This document shows positions 1 to 7,192 of a stretch of DNA of 21,128 bases, piece after piece. The position numbers and the translations under genes were made by a program. Source of the DNA: Bacteroidales bacterium (GTDB lineage Bacteria > Bacteroidota > Bacteroidia > Bacteroidales > JAOZVK01); assembly GCA_029938185.1 (NCBI GenBank), contig JAOZVK010000036.1, positions 1 to 21,128 on the forward strand, in the 5' to 3' direction. Within the stretch, counting starts at the first letter, position 1. Each line of letters starts with the position of its first letter. The notes under the pieces are model-generated. The model did not search any database and was not told where the DNA came from. It worked only from the letters and a program-made list of their open reading frames with translations.

Positions 1-147
1 AGGGCAAAAGCAATACAATAAAAAAAAGAATAAAATTAGAACTAATAATATTGTTATAATTTATTAATTTTTATAAACCAAGAAACAACCATTGTCGTTA
101 AACAAAAAAGATTTGCAAAAACAATGTTCTAAACTAACACAAATACT

Positions 148-447
148 ATGCTTACAAAAGAAGAAATATTACAATATTTATTTAAGAACAAAGACTTATA
201 TAAAAAGAAATATAATATCATCAAACTTGGTATATTTGGTTCATTTGCCAGAGATGAACAGACAGAAAACAGCGATATTGACTTGATAATAGAAATGGAA
301 TTAAACACACAAGAAATATTTGAAAAAAAACAAGAATTTAAAAAAATCCTTAAACAAAAATATAAACGAGATATAGATTTGTGCCGAGAACGGTCTATTA
401 AACCAATTTTTAAAAATTATATTTTAAACGAAGTAATATATGTATAA
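148..447 (+). CDS. mntA: MntA-type minimal nucleotidyltransferase (antitoxin)
   Basis: This 99-residue protein is a minimal nucleotidyltransferase of the MNT family, which in MntA/HepT systems silences the HEPN toxin by transferring AMP to a tyrosine on it. The sequence shows the family signature: Gly31-Ser32 followed by the catalytic pair Asp43 and Asp45 (NSDIDL), and a second acidic strand RDIDL with Asp75 and Asp77 that supplies the third metal ligand. The length is typical of stand-alone MNT proteins. The ATG at 148 gives a complete fold. The gene overlaps the next one by 8 bases, as expected for a co-translated toxin-antitoxin operon. The name mntA here means the antitoxin, not the manganese transporter. 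Cellular target and activity are inferred from the family. Confidence 0.88.
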   Translation: MLTKEEILQYLFKNKDLYKKKYNIIKLGIFGSFARDEQTENSDIDLIIEMELNTQEIFEKKQEFKKILKQKYKRDIDLCRERSIKPIFKNYILNEVIYV

Positions 448-772
448 AAAGGATGAGATTATAATCTTCTTAATGTTACAAACAATTGATAAGATTTTTG
501 AATATTCATCAGGTTTTTCAAATGCTGATGATTTTGTCAAGGACGGAAAAAGTTTTGATGCAGTAATGATGAATTTTGTTGTTCTTGGCGAGACTGTTTC
601 TAAATTAAGTGAAAACTGTAAAAAGAAAAACAGTCAGGTTATCTGGTATAAAATACAAGCATTTAGAAATATTGTTGCACACGATTATTTCGGTGTTGAT
701 GAATACGAAGTTTGGCAAATAATAAAATATCATTTACCAAAGTTAAAAATTGATTTAGATAGTATTAAATAA
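440..772 (+). CDS. hepT: HepT-like HEPN ribonuclease toxin (DUF86 family)
   Basis: This 110-residue all-helical protein is the HEPN partner of the MNT protein encoded just upstream. HEPN toxins of this family cut RNA and are held inactive by their MNT partner. The diagnostic RX4HXY motif is intact: Arg76-Asn77, His81 and Tyr83 (FRNIVAHDY). Arg and His form the RNase site, and the Tyr is the residue AMPylated in the characterised MntA/HepT pair. An upstream NFVVLGETVSKL helix resembles the conserved dimer helix of the family. The start overlaps the end of mntA (ATG inside GTAATATATGTAT), indicating translational coupling. No frameshift or missing motif is seen, so the module is probably functional. 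It could serve in plasmid or prophage maintenance or in phage defence; the sequence does not decide. Confidence 0.88.
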   Translation: MYKKDEIIIFLMLQTIDKIFEYSSGFSNADDFVKDGKSFDAVMMNFVVLGETVSKLSENCKKKNSQVIWYKIQAFRNIVAHDYFGVDEYEVWQIIKYHLPKLKIDLDSIK

Positions 773-838
773 ATAAAATATCTATATAACAACTAAAAAA
801 AATCATATGGAGTAATTTCAGTTAATTTTTTTAACATT

Positions 839-846
839 TAACTTTG
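839..846 (+). promoter_or_regulatory. Candidate Bacteroidota -7 box (TAACTTTG)
   Basis: TAACTTTG matches the TAnnTTTG -7 consensus of Bacteroidota and would fire rightwards into the stretch holding the coding remnant and inverted repeats at 946-1163. No good TTG-type -33 box is seen at the right spacing, so this is weak. Confidence 0.25.
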
Positions 847-945
847 TACCAGTATAATAGATACTTATTAACATAAGGCAAATCGTAAATATGAAATTTG
901 TTAAAAATATATCAACATACAACACATATGAGTAAGAATATGTGA

Positions 946-1059
946 CATGTTACAAACCATAACAAAAAATACGAAAAACGCCTTAACTTCAATTGGCAAG
1001 GTTTAATTGCCGAAATGTCGGAATTGTTTGAAAGTGAGTTTTCTTATAACACGGTGTAA
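946..1059 (+). pseudogene. Short C-terminal coding remnant, unknown family
   Basis: In the otherwise gene-poor gap at 773-1192, one frame reads as plausible protein: after a TGA at 943 it gives about 37 residues containing KYEKRLNFNWQGLIAEM and ending ELFESEFSYNTV at a TAA (1057-1059). The amphipathic, well-mixed composition with two Trp/Phe-rich patches differs from the lysine/asparagine-dominated random frames in this A+T-rich DNA. There is no usable upstream start, so if real it is the tail of a decayed gene, possibly of a mobile element, since it lies between a repeat copy (931-959) and a set of inverted repeats (1076-1162). I do not recognise the family. Confidence 0.3.
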
Positions 1060-1075
1060 TTTAGCAACCTGTGCT

Positions 1076-1162
1076 ATCAAAAGTCCCACAAGAGATGAGC
1101 TATTTTCTCTATTCCCACAACTATCGTTGTAGGTTTACAATACGCCCTATCGGACTTTTGAT
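1076..1162. repeat. Inverted repeat enclosing two small hairpins
   Basis: An 11-base perfect inverted repeat, ATCAAAAGTCC at 1076-1086 and GGACTTTTGAT at 1152-1162, encloses smaller stems: AGAGA (1091-1095) with TCTCT (1106-1110), and ACAAC-TATC-GTTGT (1117-1130), the latter competing with TTGTA-GGTT-TACAA (1127-1140). The layout would fold as a multibranched structure in single-stranded DNA or RNA. It lies just after a coding remnant and just downstream of the stop of the ABC transporter gene on the other strand. It could be a mobile element end or a structured RNA. Confidence 0.5.
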
Positions 1163-1192
1163 GATATAGTTCGAAACTTTATGGTCAAAAAG

Positions 1193-4100
1193 TCAATTTT
1201 TTTTTCTAAGTTTTATATTTTCAAAATACATAATAATTTTTCTAAAGACATTAGTAAGTAAAGTTATGTAAAAAAATAAAGAGCCAATCCATACAACAAT
1301 CATATTAAATAATACGGTATCAACCTTTAAACCCAATATGTTTTTTTCTGAACAATAAAACTGTGCCCTACCAAATTTTGATTCAGTATCCATGAAAATA
1401 GGATCTTTCTTACGTATTAAACAGTTTTCGCTCTCATATACCTTTTTTAGCTGAGTTCGGTTTAATACAAAATTTGACAAACTTTTATTATGATTATTTT
1501 TTTGTAAATCTAAAAGATACTCTCTACCCTTTTCTTTTATTATAGATTTATATTTTTTATCACGCTTTGCTGTTGCTTCTTTTGATTTCTTATGAAATTC
1601 CGATTTTATAGAATCAAGATATGTTTTTGTTTCTTGCATTACTGACCTGTCAAAAGATTCGACACTTAATCCTTTTAAATTTTTAAAACCAATATTTTTT
1701 AAAGCATCTGATTTAAGCATTTTTGATATTTCATTTTTTAGAATTAATAAATCTTTAGCATTTTTGTTATTAGACTTAAATTTCAAAAGATTTCTGTTAC
1801 ATTTATTTAATCGATTGATTAGATTAGGTATCAAAAAAGAAGAATTATATGATGCATTACTTTTTTCTTTTTCTTCATTAAAAAACAGAACTTCAAATTT
1901 ATTATTTTTAAATTGATTTACAGCCAATGCTTCATACGACCATCTCGAAATCATTAAATCTCCAATAAAAGGAACATATTTTTTAGAAGTAAAATTATCG
2001 TTTAAATCATCAAAATTAACCATTGCTCCACCCAAAAGTAGCTGAGGAACAAGTATAAAAGGTATTAATATATAAATATTAACAACAGAATTTAAGGCAG
2101 ATGAAATATTTAAACCTATCATATTTGCAAATGCAGCAGTTGAGAATAGAATTATCCAATAACTCATCAACATTCCATCAATTTCTAAAATCAAATTACC
2201 TATAATTACAAACGATAATGTTTGTAAAGCTGATAATATAAACATTATCATCACTTTAGAATTTATATAACTAAAATGACTTAGATTTAAAAAAGACTCT
2301 CTTTTTTGTATTTTTCTATCCTTTATTATTTCTTCGGCACTAACAGTAAGACCAACAAATAATGCAACAACAATACTCATAAATAAATAAACCGGTAGGT
2401 TTTTATTTTCGGCAAATATATATTCTCCATTTGTCAAATATTTTGTAAAAAAACCTAATATTAATGCTAAAATAGGTGTTTCTAAAAAATTGATTAATAA
2501 ATATTGTTTATTTGTTAATTTAGACAATATGTTTCGTTTGCTAAAAATTGCAAATTGCTTTTCGAGACTTGGAATTTTAAAAAAGTTTTTGGGTAATTCT
2601 TCTTTTTCGGAATGTATTTCTTTTTTTGATTCTATATTCTCAATATATAGTTTATTCCATTGTTCTGATGAAACTTTTCTATTACGAGTAAATCTACCAT
2701 ACTCATTAACTACCTTAGATTCTATTATTTGTAATATTTGTTCTGGGTTTACATTACCACAAACATTACACTCGCTGTCATCGGCGTTTACATGAGAGCT
2801 CATTTTTTTGAAATATACAATAGCATCTATCGGGTTTCCATCATATATTATATAACCACCTTTATCCATCATCATCAACTGGTCGAAAAGCTTAAAAATA
2901 TCGGACGATGGTTGATGAATATTTACAATAACAAGCTTGCCTTTTATTGTTTGCTGTTTTAAAAGAAGCATTACAGTTTCCGAGTCCATTGATGATAATC
3001 CTGATGTTGGCTCATCTACAAATAATATTGATGGTTCTCGCATCAACTCCAAAGCAATATTTAATCTTTTTCTTTGACCACCACTAATAAACTTATTAAG
3101 TGGACTACCAACAGTAAGGTCTTTAATATCAATTAAATCTAAATCAACAAGAATTTTATCAACAGCTTCGTCTATTTGTAGTTTAGAGAAATTGCTAAAA
3201 CATAGTTTTGCATTAAACAAAAGATTCTGATATACAGTAAGTTCTTCAATAAGTAAATCATCTTGAGGAACAAAACCAATAACTCCTTCTAATTTTTCTT
3301 GCTCTTTTGCAATATCATAGCCATTTATTTTTATTTTACCTGAATTAACTGGTAATTGTCCATTTAAAACATTCAATAATGTTGATTTACCAACACCACT
3401 ACCCCCCATTATACCTATCAACTCGCCGGATTCGGCTTTTATACTAAAATTTTTTATACCATTGGTACTATTTTTAAATCTAAATTCGATGTCTTTTGCC
3501 ACTAAATTTATCCTAGTCTTAACATTAGAATATAGAAACCTACTTGCAATATCGCTATAATATATTGGTGAAGTTCTTGGACCTTTAATTATTGCACCTT
3601 GATCAAGCACATAAATGCGTTCAGGAAAAACATTATTTCCCCTTAAATATAAGCTACTTGTACCTTTGTATGAAAAAATAAATGTATCAATACTATCAAT
3701 ATGATATATGGAAAGTCTACCGTCAAGATTTGCATTAAACATATGCTTTGAGGTCTCTAAGTGTTCAGGTTTATTTTCGTCAAACCAAGAACCATCATAT
3801 TCATTATCAATCTCTTTATTGTCAATTATAATAAGATTTTCTTGTCGTTGTATTTCATTTGTATGTCCTATTACTAATGATTTTATATCGGCAAATTCAT
3901 ATTCACTAATATTAAAAGTTTCGGCAACTGTAGATATGAAATCAAGCTCTTCAGTTGTAATTATATCATCTTCATCTACAAACTCAACAAGTCTTATAAA
4001 TACAATAAATTTTTCTTTTTGATGTAAACTTTCATTTATCTGAGTACATATTTTTAAAACTTTTACAAAATTTGAAGCTCCCCTTTTTCGTCCCTTCTCA

Positions 4101-4303
4101 CTTCTTACACTTGTAATATCTCTGTGGTAAAATTCATAGTAATTATCAAATAGCTCTATATATTCATCGGCATGGTTCTTATTTAGTTGTTGCTCCAAAT
4201 AAGCTTTCATGACAGTACGGGCTTTTGATGAAACTTTTTCATCATTTAAAGTCGCAACCAATGCAAAGAGATGCACCAGTGCATTTAAAATTGATTCACT
4301 CAT
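1193..4303 (-). CDS. ABCG-type ABC transporter, ATPase and permease fused, with TerB-like N-terminal domain
   Basis: This 1036-residue half-transporter joins cytoplasmic and membrane parts in one chain. Residues 1-150 are helical and end with an acidic, TerB-like segment (DEDDIITTEEL). A beta-rich linker follows. The ABC ATPase spans about 250-480, with Walker A GGSGVGKST (Lys306), signature ISGGQRKRL, Walker B ILFVDEPTSGL (Asp430-Glu431) and switch HQPSSDIF. A Cys-x-x-Cys linker (ECNVCGNVNPEQ) precedes an ABC-2 type membrane domain at about 610-800. A long charged, probably extracytoplasmic segment of some 200 residues then leads to a final membrane helix near 1000-1025. The order ATPase-then-membrane and the signature are those of the ABCG/White family, which usually exports lipids or hydrophobic compounds; the substrate here is unknown. 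It probably acts as a homodimer. It has no coding partner on its strand. Confidence 0.85.
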   Translation of the reverse strand: MSESILNALVHLFALVATLNDEKVSSKARTVMKAYLEQQLNKNHADEYIELFDNYYEFYHRDITSVRSEKGRKRGASNFVKVLKICTQINESLHQKEKFIVFIRLVEFVDEDDIITTEELDFISTVAETFNISEYEFADIKSLVIGHTNEIQRQENLIIIDNKEIDNEYDGSWFDENKPEHLETSKHMFNANLDGRLSIYHIDSIDTFIFSYKGTSSLYLRGNNVFPERIYVLDQGAIIKGPRTSPIYYSDIASRFLYSNVKTRINLVAKDIEFRFKNSTNGIKNFSIKAESGELIGIMGGSGVGKSTLLNVLNGQLPVNSGKIKINGYDIAKEQEKLEGVIGFVPQDDLLIEELTVYQNLLFNAKLCFSNFSKLQIDEAVDKILVDLDLIDIKDLTVGSPLNKFISGGQRKRLNIALELMREPSILFVDEPTSGLSSMDSETVMLLLKQQTIKGKLVIVNIHQPSSDIFKLFDQLMMMDKGGYIIYDGNPIDAIVYFKKMSSHVNADDSECNVCGNVNPEQILQIIESKVVNEYGRFTRNRKVSSEQWNKLYIENIESKKEIHSEKEELPKNFFKIPSLEKQFAIFSKRNILSKLTNKQYLLINFLETPILALILGFFTKYLTNGEYIFAENKNLPVYLFMSIVVALFVGLTVSAEEIIKDRKIQKRESFLNLSHFSYINSKVMIMFILSALQTLSFVIIGNLILEIDGMLMSYWIILFSTAAFANMIGLNISSALNSVVNIYILIPFILVPQLLLGGAMVNFDDLNDNFTSKKYVPFIGDLMISRWSYEALAVNQFKNNKFEVLFFNEEKEKSNASYNSSFLIPNLINRLNKCNRNLLKFKSNNKNAKDLLILKNEISKMLKSDALKNIGFKNLKGLSVESFDRSVMQETKTYLDSIKSEFHKKSKEATAKRDKKYKSIIKEKGREYLLDLQKNNHNKSLSNFVLNRTQLKKVYESENCLIRKKDPIFMDTESKFGRAQFYCSEKNILGLKVDTVLFNMIVVWIGSLFFYITLLTNVFRKIIMYFENIKLRKKN

Positions 4304-4342
4304 TATAATTAGTATATAAAATTTGGTTTAAGTTGATGACTG

Positions 4343-4350
4343 CAAAATTA
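4343..4350 (-). promoter_or_regulatory. Candidate -7 box for the ABC transporter gene
   Basis: On the minus strand this reads TAATTTTG, matching TAnnTTTG, about 40 bases upstream of the transporter ATG at 4303. No clear -33 TTG box accompanies it. Confidence 0.35.
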
Positions 4351-4572
4351 ATTATTTTATTAAATTAAAAAATTATTTAGTTTGAATAATTAATAGTTAT
4401 TATCCTAAATATTGATAATAATAAAAATCATACAAAAAAATTAGTATCTAAATTGCTAACATACTATACTATAACTTTATATTTCCAAATATAATTATTA
4501 CTAAAAATTCAAAATTCAAAAAAATAGATTTATTTAAACACATTTTTTTTTTAGCAAACTGAATTATATTTT

Positions 4573-4812
4573 TGGCATTTTTCATTTATCGCTTGACACT
4601 TTTGGGATTTAAAACCTTATTTTTTTTGTTTTAACCTTAGTAGAAATAAAGTTTAATCGTCATTATTAACCTTATTACCTTATTTAAACGATTATAAATA
4701 AGGTTTAAGAAATTTTGGTCATATTTATTTTCTATTAAGGTTTAAAATAAAAAATAAGGTTTTTAAGAATAAAAAAAGTGTCAACTACTTTTGTAATTTA
4801 TGAAAAATGCCA
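4573..4812. repeat. 240-bp foldback (MITE-like) element
   Basis: The gap 4304-4882 is dominated by a large imperfect palindrome. The outermost arms are a perfect 13-base inverted repeat, TGGCATTTTTCAT at 4573-4585 and ATGAAAAATGCCA at 4800-4812. Further in, TGACACTTTT pairs with AAAAGTGTCA and AAAACCTTATTTTTT with its complement. Three AACCTTA words on the left (4613, 4633, 4668) mirror three TAAGGTT words on the right (4699, 4736, 4755). The centre is a 10-bp stem, ACCTTATTTA/TAAATAAGGT, around 4678-4706. It contains no open reading frame. It could be a non-autonomous transposon or a folded transcript; target-site duplication is not evident by eye. Confidence 0.75.
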
Positions 4813-4821
4813 TATTTTCTA

Positions 4822-4829
4822 TATATTTG
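4822..4829 (+). promoter_or_regulatory. Candidate -7 box for the cyclophilin gene
   Basis: TATATTTG matches the Bacteroidota -7 consensus and lies 53 bases before the cyclophilin ATG at 4883, just outside the right end of the foldback element. A -33 box would fall inside the element's right arm; the nearest TTTG (4790-4793) is too far away, so the element may have displaced the original upstream box. Confidence 0.4.
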
Positions 4830-4882
4830 CAAAAATTTTTAATAAATAACATATTCAAACCAGAATTTAAATAGAATTAAAT

Positions 4883-5722
4883 ATGAAAAATATGAATCTT
4901 TTGAAATTATTAAGTCTATTGTTACTTATGAACATTGTATTATACAATTCTACCGCACAAAAAAAAGGGCGAACAGTTATGATTAATACAAGTATGGGAA
5001 AAATGAAAGTAAAATTATATGATGAAACACCAAAACATAGAGATAATTTTATAAAATTGGCTAAAGAAAAATATTTCGATGGATTATTATTCCATAGGGT
5101 TATTAATAGCTTTATGATACAAGGTGGCGACCCTAATTCGAGAAATGCAGAACAAGCTACAGCTTTAGGAAATGGTGGACCCGGATATACTATTGAAGCC
5201 GAATTCAATACAAAATTAATTCATAAAAAAGGAGCTTTGGCTGCTGCCAGAACTGGCGATAATGCAAATCCTCAAAAACGTTCATCTGGTTCTCAGTTTT
5301 ATATTGTACAAGGTAAAAAATATACTGACAAAGAACTTAATGAAATGGAAAAACAGGTTAATATTAATGCAGCAGCAAAATACATAAAGGAATATATCAG
5401 CAAACCAGAAAATGAAAGTACTAAAAATAAATTTATTGATTTACAGAAAAAAAGGGATAATATAAATCTTAATAAACTTATTGACGAGATACTGATAATT
5501 GTGCAAAAAGAACAGAATATTAAAAATTTTAAATACAGTAAAAAACAAAGAAAGATATACAAATCAAAGGGGGGAACTCCATTTCTTGATACTCAATATA
5601 CTGTTTTTGGAGAAATAATAAAAGGAATAGAAGTTATTGATAAAGTTGCAACAGTTGAAGTTGATAATAATAATCGACCTAAAGTTGATATAAAAATAAT
5701 TTCTGTAAAAATCATAAAGTAA
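4883..5722 (+). CDS. Exported cyclophilin-type peptidyl-prolyl cis-trans isomerase
   Basis: The protein (279 residues) isomerises Xaa-Pro peptide bonds, helping exported proteins fold. Residues 1-25 form a signal peptide (MKNMNLLKLLSLLLLMNIVL, cleavage near NSTAQ), so it acts in the periplasm or at the envelope. Cyclophilin motifs are in order: FHRV with the catalytic Arg72, FMIQGGDP with Gln80, the GGPGYTIEAEF loop, ALAAARTGDNANPQKRSSGSQF, and FLDTQYTVFGEI, where Tyr stands in place of the human cyclophilin A His126, as in some bacterial cyclophilins. A lysine-rich helical insertion at about 151-228 separates GSQFYIVQG from the final strands, making the protein about 75 residues longer than a minimal cyclophilin. 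It is followed after 109 bases by pheS in the same direction. Confidence 0.93.
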   Translation: MKNMNLLKLLSLLLLMNIVLYNSTAQKKGRTVMINTSMGKMKVKLYDETPKHRDNFIKLAKEKYFDGLLFHRVINSFMIQGGDPNSRNAEQATALGNGGPGYTIEAEFNTKLIHKKGALAAARTGDNANPQKRSSGSQFYIVQGKKYTDKELNEMEKQVNINAAAKYIKEYISKPENESTKNKFIDLQKKRDNINLNKLIDEILIIVQKEQNIKNFKYSKKQRKIYKSKGGTPFLDTQYTVFGEIIKGIEVIDKVATVEVDNNNRPKVDIKIISVKIIK

Positions 5723-5728
5723 AATTTT

Positions 5729-5790
5729 AGGTCTTCGACATTTTTAATGTTGCTTACGCATGATATAAATTCTTAGACCTTAATGTGATA
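5729..5790. repeat. R1 repeat, short copy
   Basis: AGGTCTTCGAC at 5729-5739 followed by TTGCTTACGC at 5750-5759 is the same order found in the longer R1 copies. Downstream similarity fades after about 5790. It fills the gap between the cyclophilin gene and pheS. Confidence 0.6.
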
Positions 5791-5831
5791 TATAAGCATG
5801 CGAGTCTTTAAATTATAATTATCAGAATCAT

Positions 5832-6839
5832 ATGATAGACAAAATAAAAGAATTAATTGGTGAGGTAGAATTATTTAAAACTAATAATACTGATGAAGTA
5901 GAAAAGTTTAGAATAAAATTTTTAGGTAAGAAAGGTGAAGTAGCTAATTTTTTTACACAATTTAAGAATATTCCAAATGATAAGAAAAAAGAATTTGGTC
6001 AGCTTGTTAATCAATTAAAAAACTCATCATTAAAAAAAGTTAATGAATTATTAGAAAATCTTAAAAAAAATAGTGTTGATACAAATAAACTTGACTTGAG
6101 TTTGCCAGGTGATTCATATAAACTTGGTTCCAGACATCCAATATCAATAATTAGAAACGAAATTATAGAAATTTTTACTCGTTTGGGCTTTACAATATCC
6201 GAAGGTCCCGAAATAGAAGATGATTGGCATGTGTTTTCGGCTTTAAACTTTCCAGAAGAACATCCTGCAAGAGATATGCAAGATACTTTTTTTATTGAAA
6301 AAAATCCTGATATCTTATTGCGTACCCACACATCATCGGTACAAGTTAGAGTTATGGACAAGCAGCAAGCTCCTATTAGAACAATTTCGCCTGGACGCGT
6401 TTTTCGTAACGAGGCTATTTCGGCAAGGGCACATTGTATATTCCATCAAGTTGAGGGCTTATATATTGACGAGAATGTGTCGTTTGCAGATTTAAAACAA
6501 ACCTTATTTTACTTTGCTAAAGAACTTTTTGGAAAAGATACTAAACTACGATTTCGTCCATCGTTTTTTCCTTTTACAGAGCCATCAGCCGAAGTTGATA
6601 TTTCGTGTACATTATGTGGAGGCAAAGGTTGCAATGTTTGTAAATATACTGGTTGGTTAGAAATTCTTGGTTGTGGTATGGTAGACCCAAATGTCCTTGA
6701 AAGCAATAATATTGATAATGAAAAATATACTGGTTTTGCTTTTGGTATGGGGATTGAACGAATTGCTATGCTTAAATATGGAATTAAAGACCTTAGATTA
6801 TTTTTTGAAAATGATATTAGATTTTTAGAGCAGTTTTAA
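5832..6839 (+). CDS. pheS: Phenylalanyl-tRNA synthetase alpha subunit
   Basis: This is the catalytic alpha chain of the alpha2-beta2 enzyme that charges tRNA-Phe with phenylalanine using ATP. At 335 residues it has the usual bacterial length. The N-terminal 80 residues form the charged coiled-coil that contacts tRNA. The class II synthetase core follows: the HTSSVQ segment, motif 2 VFRNEAISARAHCIFHQVEG with Arg192, and motif 3 FGMGIERIAML with Arg310. Four cysteines at 259, 262, 267 and 270 (CTLCGGKGCNVC) form a zinc-site-like cluster seen in a subset of bacterial PheS proteins. The beta subunit gene pheT is not in this window. The ATG at 5832 gives the full N-terminal helix. Confidence 0.97.
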   Translation: MIDKIKELIGEVELFKTNNTDEVEKFRIKFLGKKGEVANFFTQFKNIPNDKKKEFGQLVNQLKNSSLKKVNELLENLKKNSVDTNKLDLSLPGDSYKLGSRHPISIIRNEIIEIFTRLGFTISEGPEIEDDWHVFSALNFPEEHPARDMQDTFFIEKNPDILLRTHTSSVQVRVMDKQQAPIRTISPGRVFRNEAISARAHCIFHQVEGLYIDENVSFADLKQTLFYFAKELFGKDTKLRFRPSFFPFTEPSAEVDISCTLCGGKGCNVCKYTGWLEILGCGMVDPNVLESNNIDNEKYTGFAFGMGIERIAMLKYGIKDLRLFFENDIRFLEQF

Positions 6840-6872
6840 GAAAAATAAGTTTTGGACAATAAGTAGATAGCC

Positions 6873-6957
6873 ATATAAAAACGACACTTTTGTTTTTAAT
6901 ATTATTCTGTTTTATCAGGCGTAAGCAAACTTTTATCTTTTAACTGTTCACTTACTT
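6873..6957. repeat. R2 repeat, copy a
   Basis: The gap 6840-7192 carries two repeats. This one has the R2 order: GACACTTTTGTTTTT, a CTGTTTTATCA block, the GCGTAAGCAA core at 6919-6928, then a TTTAACTGTTCACTTACTTA tail. The same order occurs at 10724-10806, 12922-13012 and, inverted, 20345-20438. Confidence 0.65.
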
Positions 6958-6969
6958 AGACTACTGAAA

Positions 6970-7075
6970 TAAGTACTGTTACAAAAGTTTTTCGACATTT
7001 GCTTATTCATAACTTACTGATTAAATTATCTTTGTACTAATGCATAAGCAACTATAAATAGGTCGAAGACCTTAA
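6970..7075 (-). repeat. R1 repeat, copy upstream of the terpene cyclase
   Basis: This 106-bp stretch matches 9149-9255 along its whole length with a handful of differences, and shares both ends: TAAGTACTGTTACAAAA on the left and CAACTATAAATAGGTCGAAG on the right. The core at 7042-7051 is GCATAAGCAA, one base off consensus. The hairpin end AGGTCGAAGACCT lies at 7060-7072. A further small hairpin, ACAGAC-AAA-GTCTGT, follows at 7112-7126. Confidence 0.75.
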
Positions 7076-7192
7076 TATGCAATTTAACAATGAATAGGCA
7101 AAAATAATAAAACAGACAAAGTCTGTATTTAGACAATGTATGAAATTATAAAATAACCATATTCAAATTATTTTTTATAATTTGCACGCATT

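Noticed and set aside
92..286. 64-residue open frame starting at GTG ahead of mntA
   Set aside because: It overlaps the MNT protein in another frame and shows no motif; its composition is that of A+T-rich shadow frames.
1076..1162. CRISPR repeat or leader
   Set aside because: No regularly spaced repeats or spacers; only one inverted repeat set and no cas gene in the window.
3708..4022. Serine-rich 104-residue frame opposite the ABC transporter
   Set aside because: Serine and isoleucine runs are the reverse complement of the transporter's acidic and asparagine codons.
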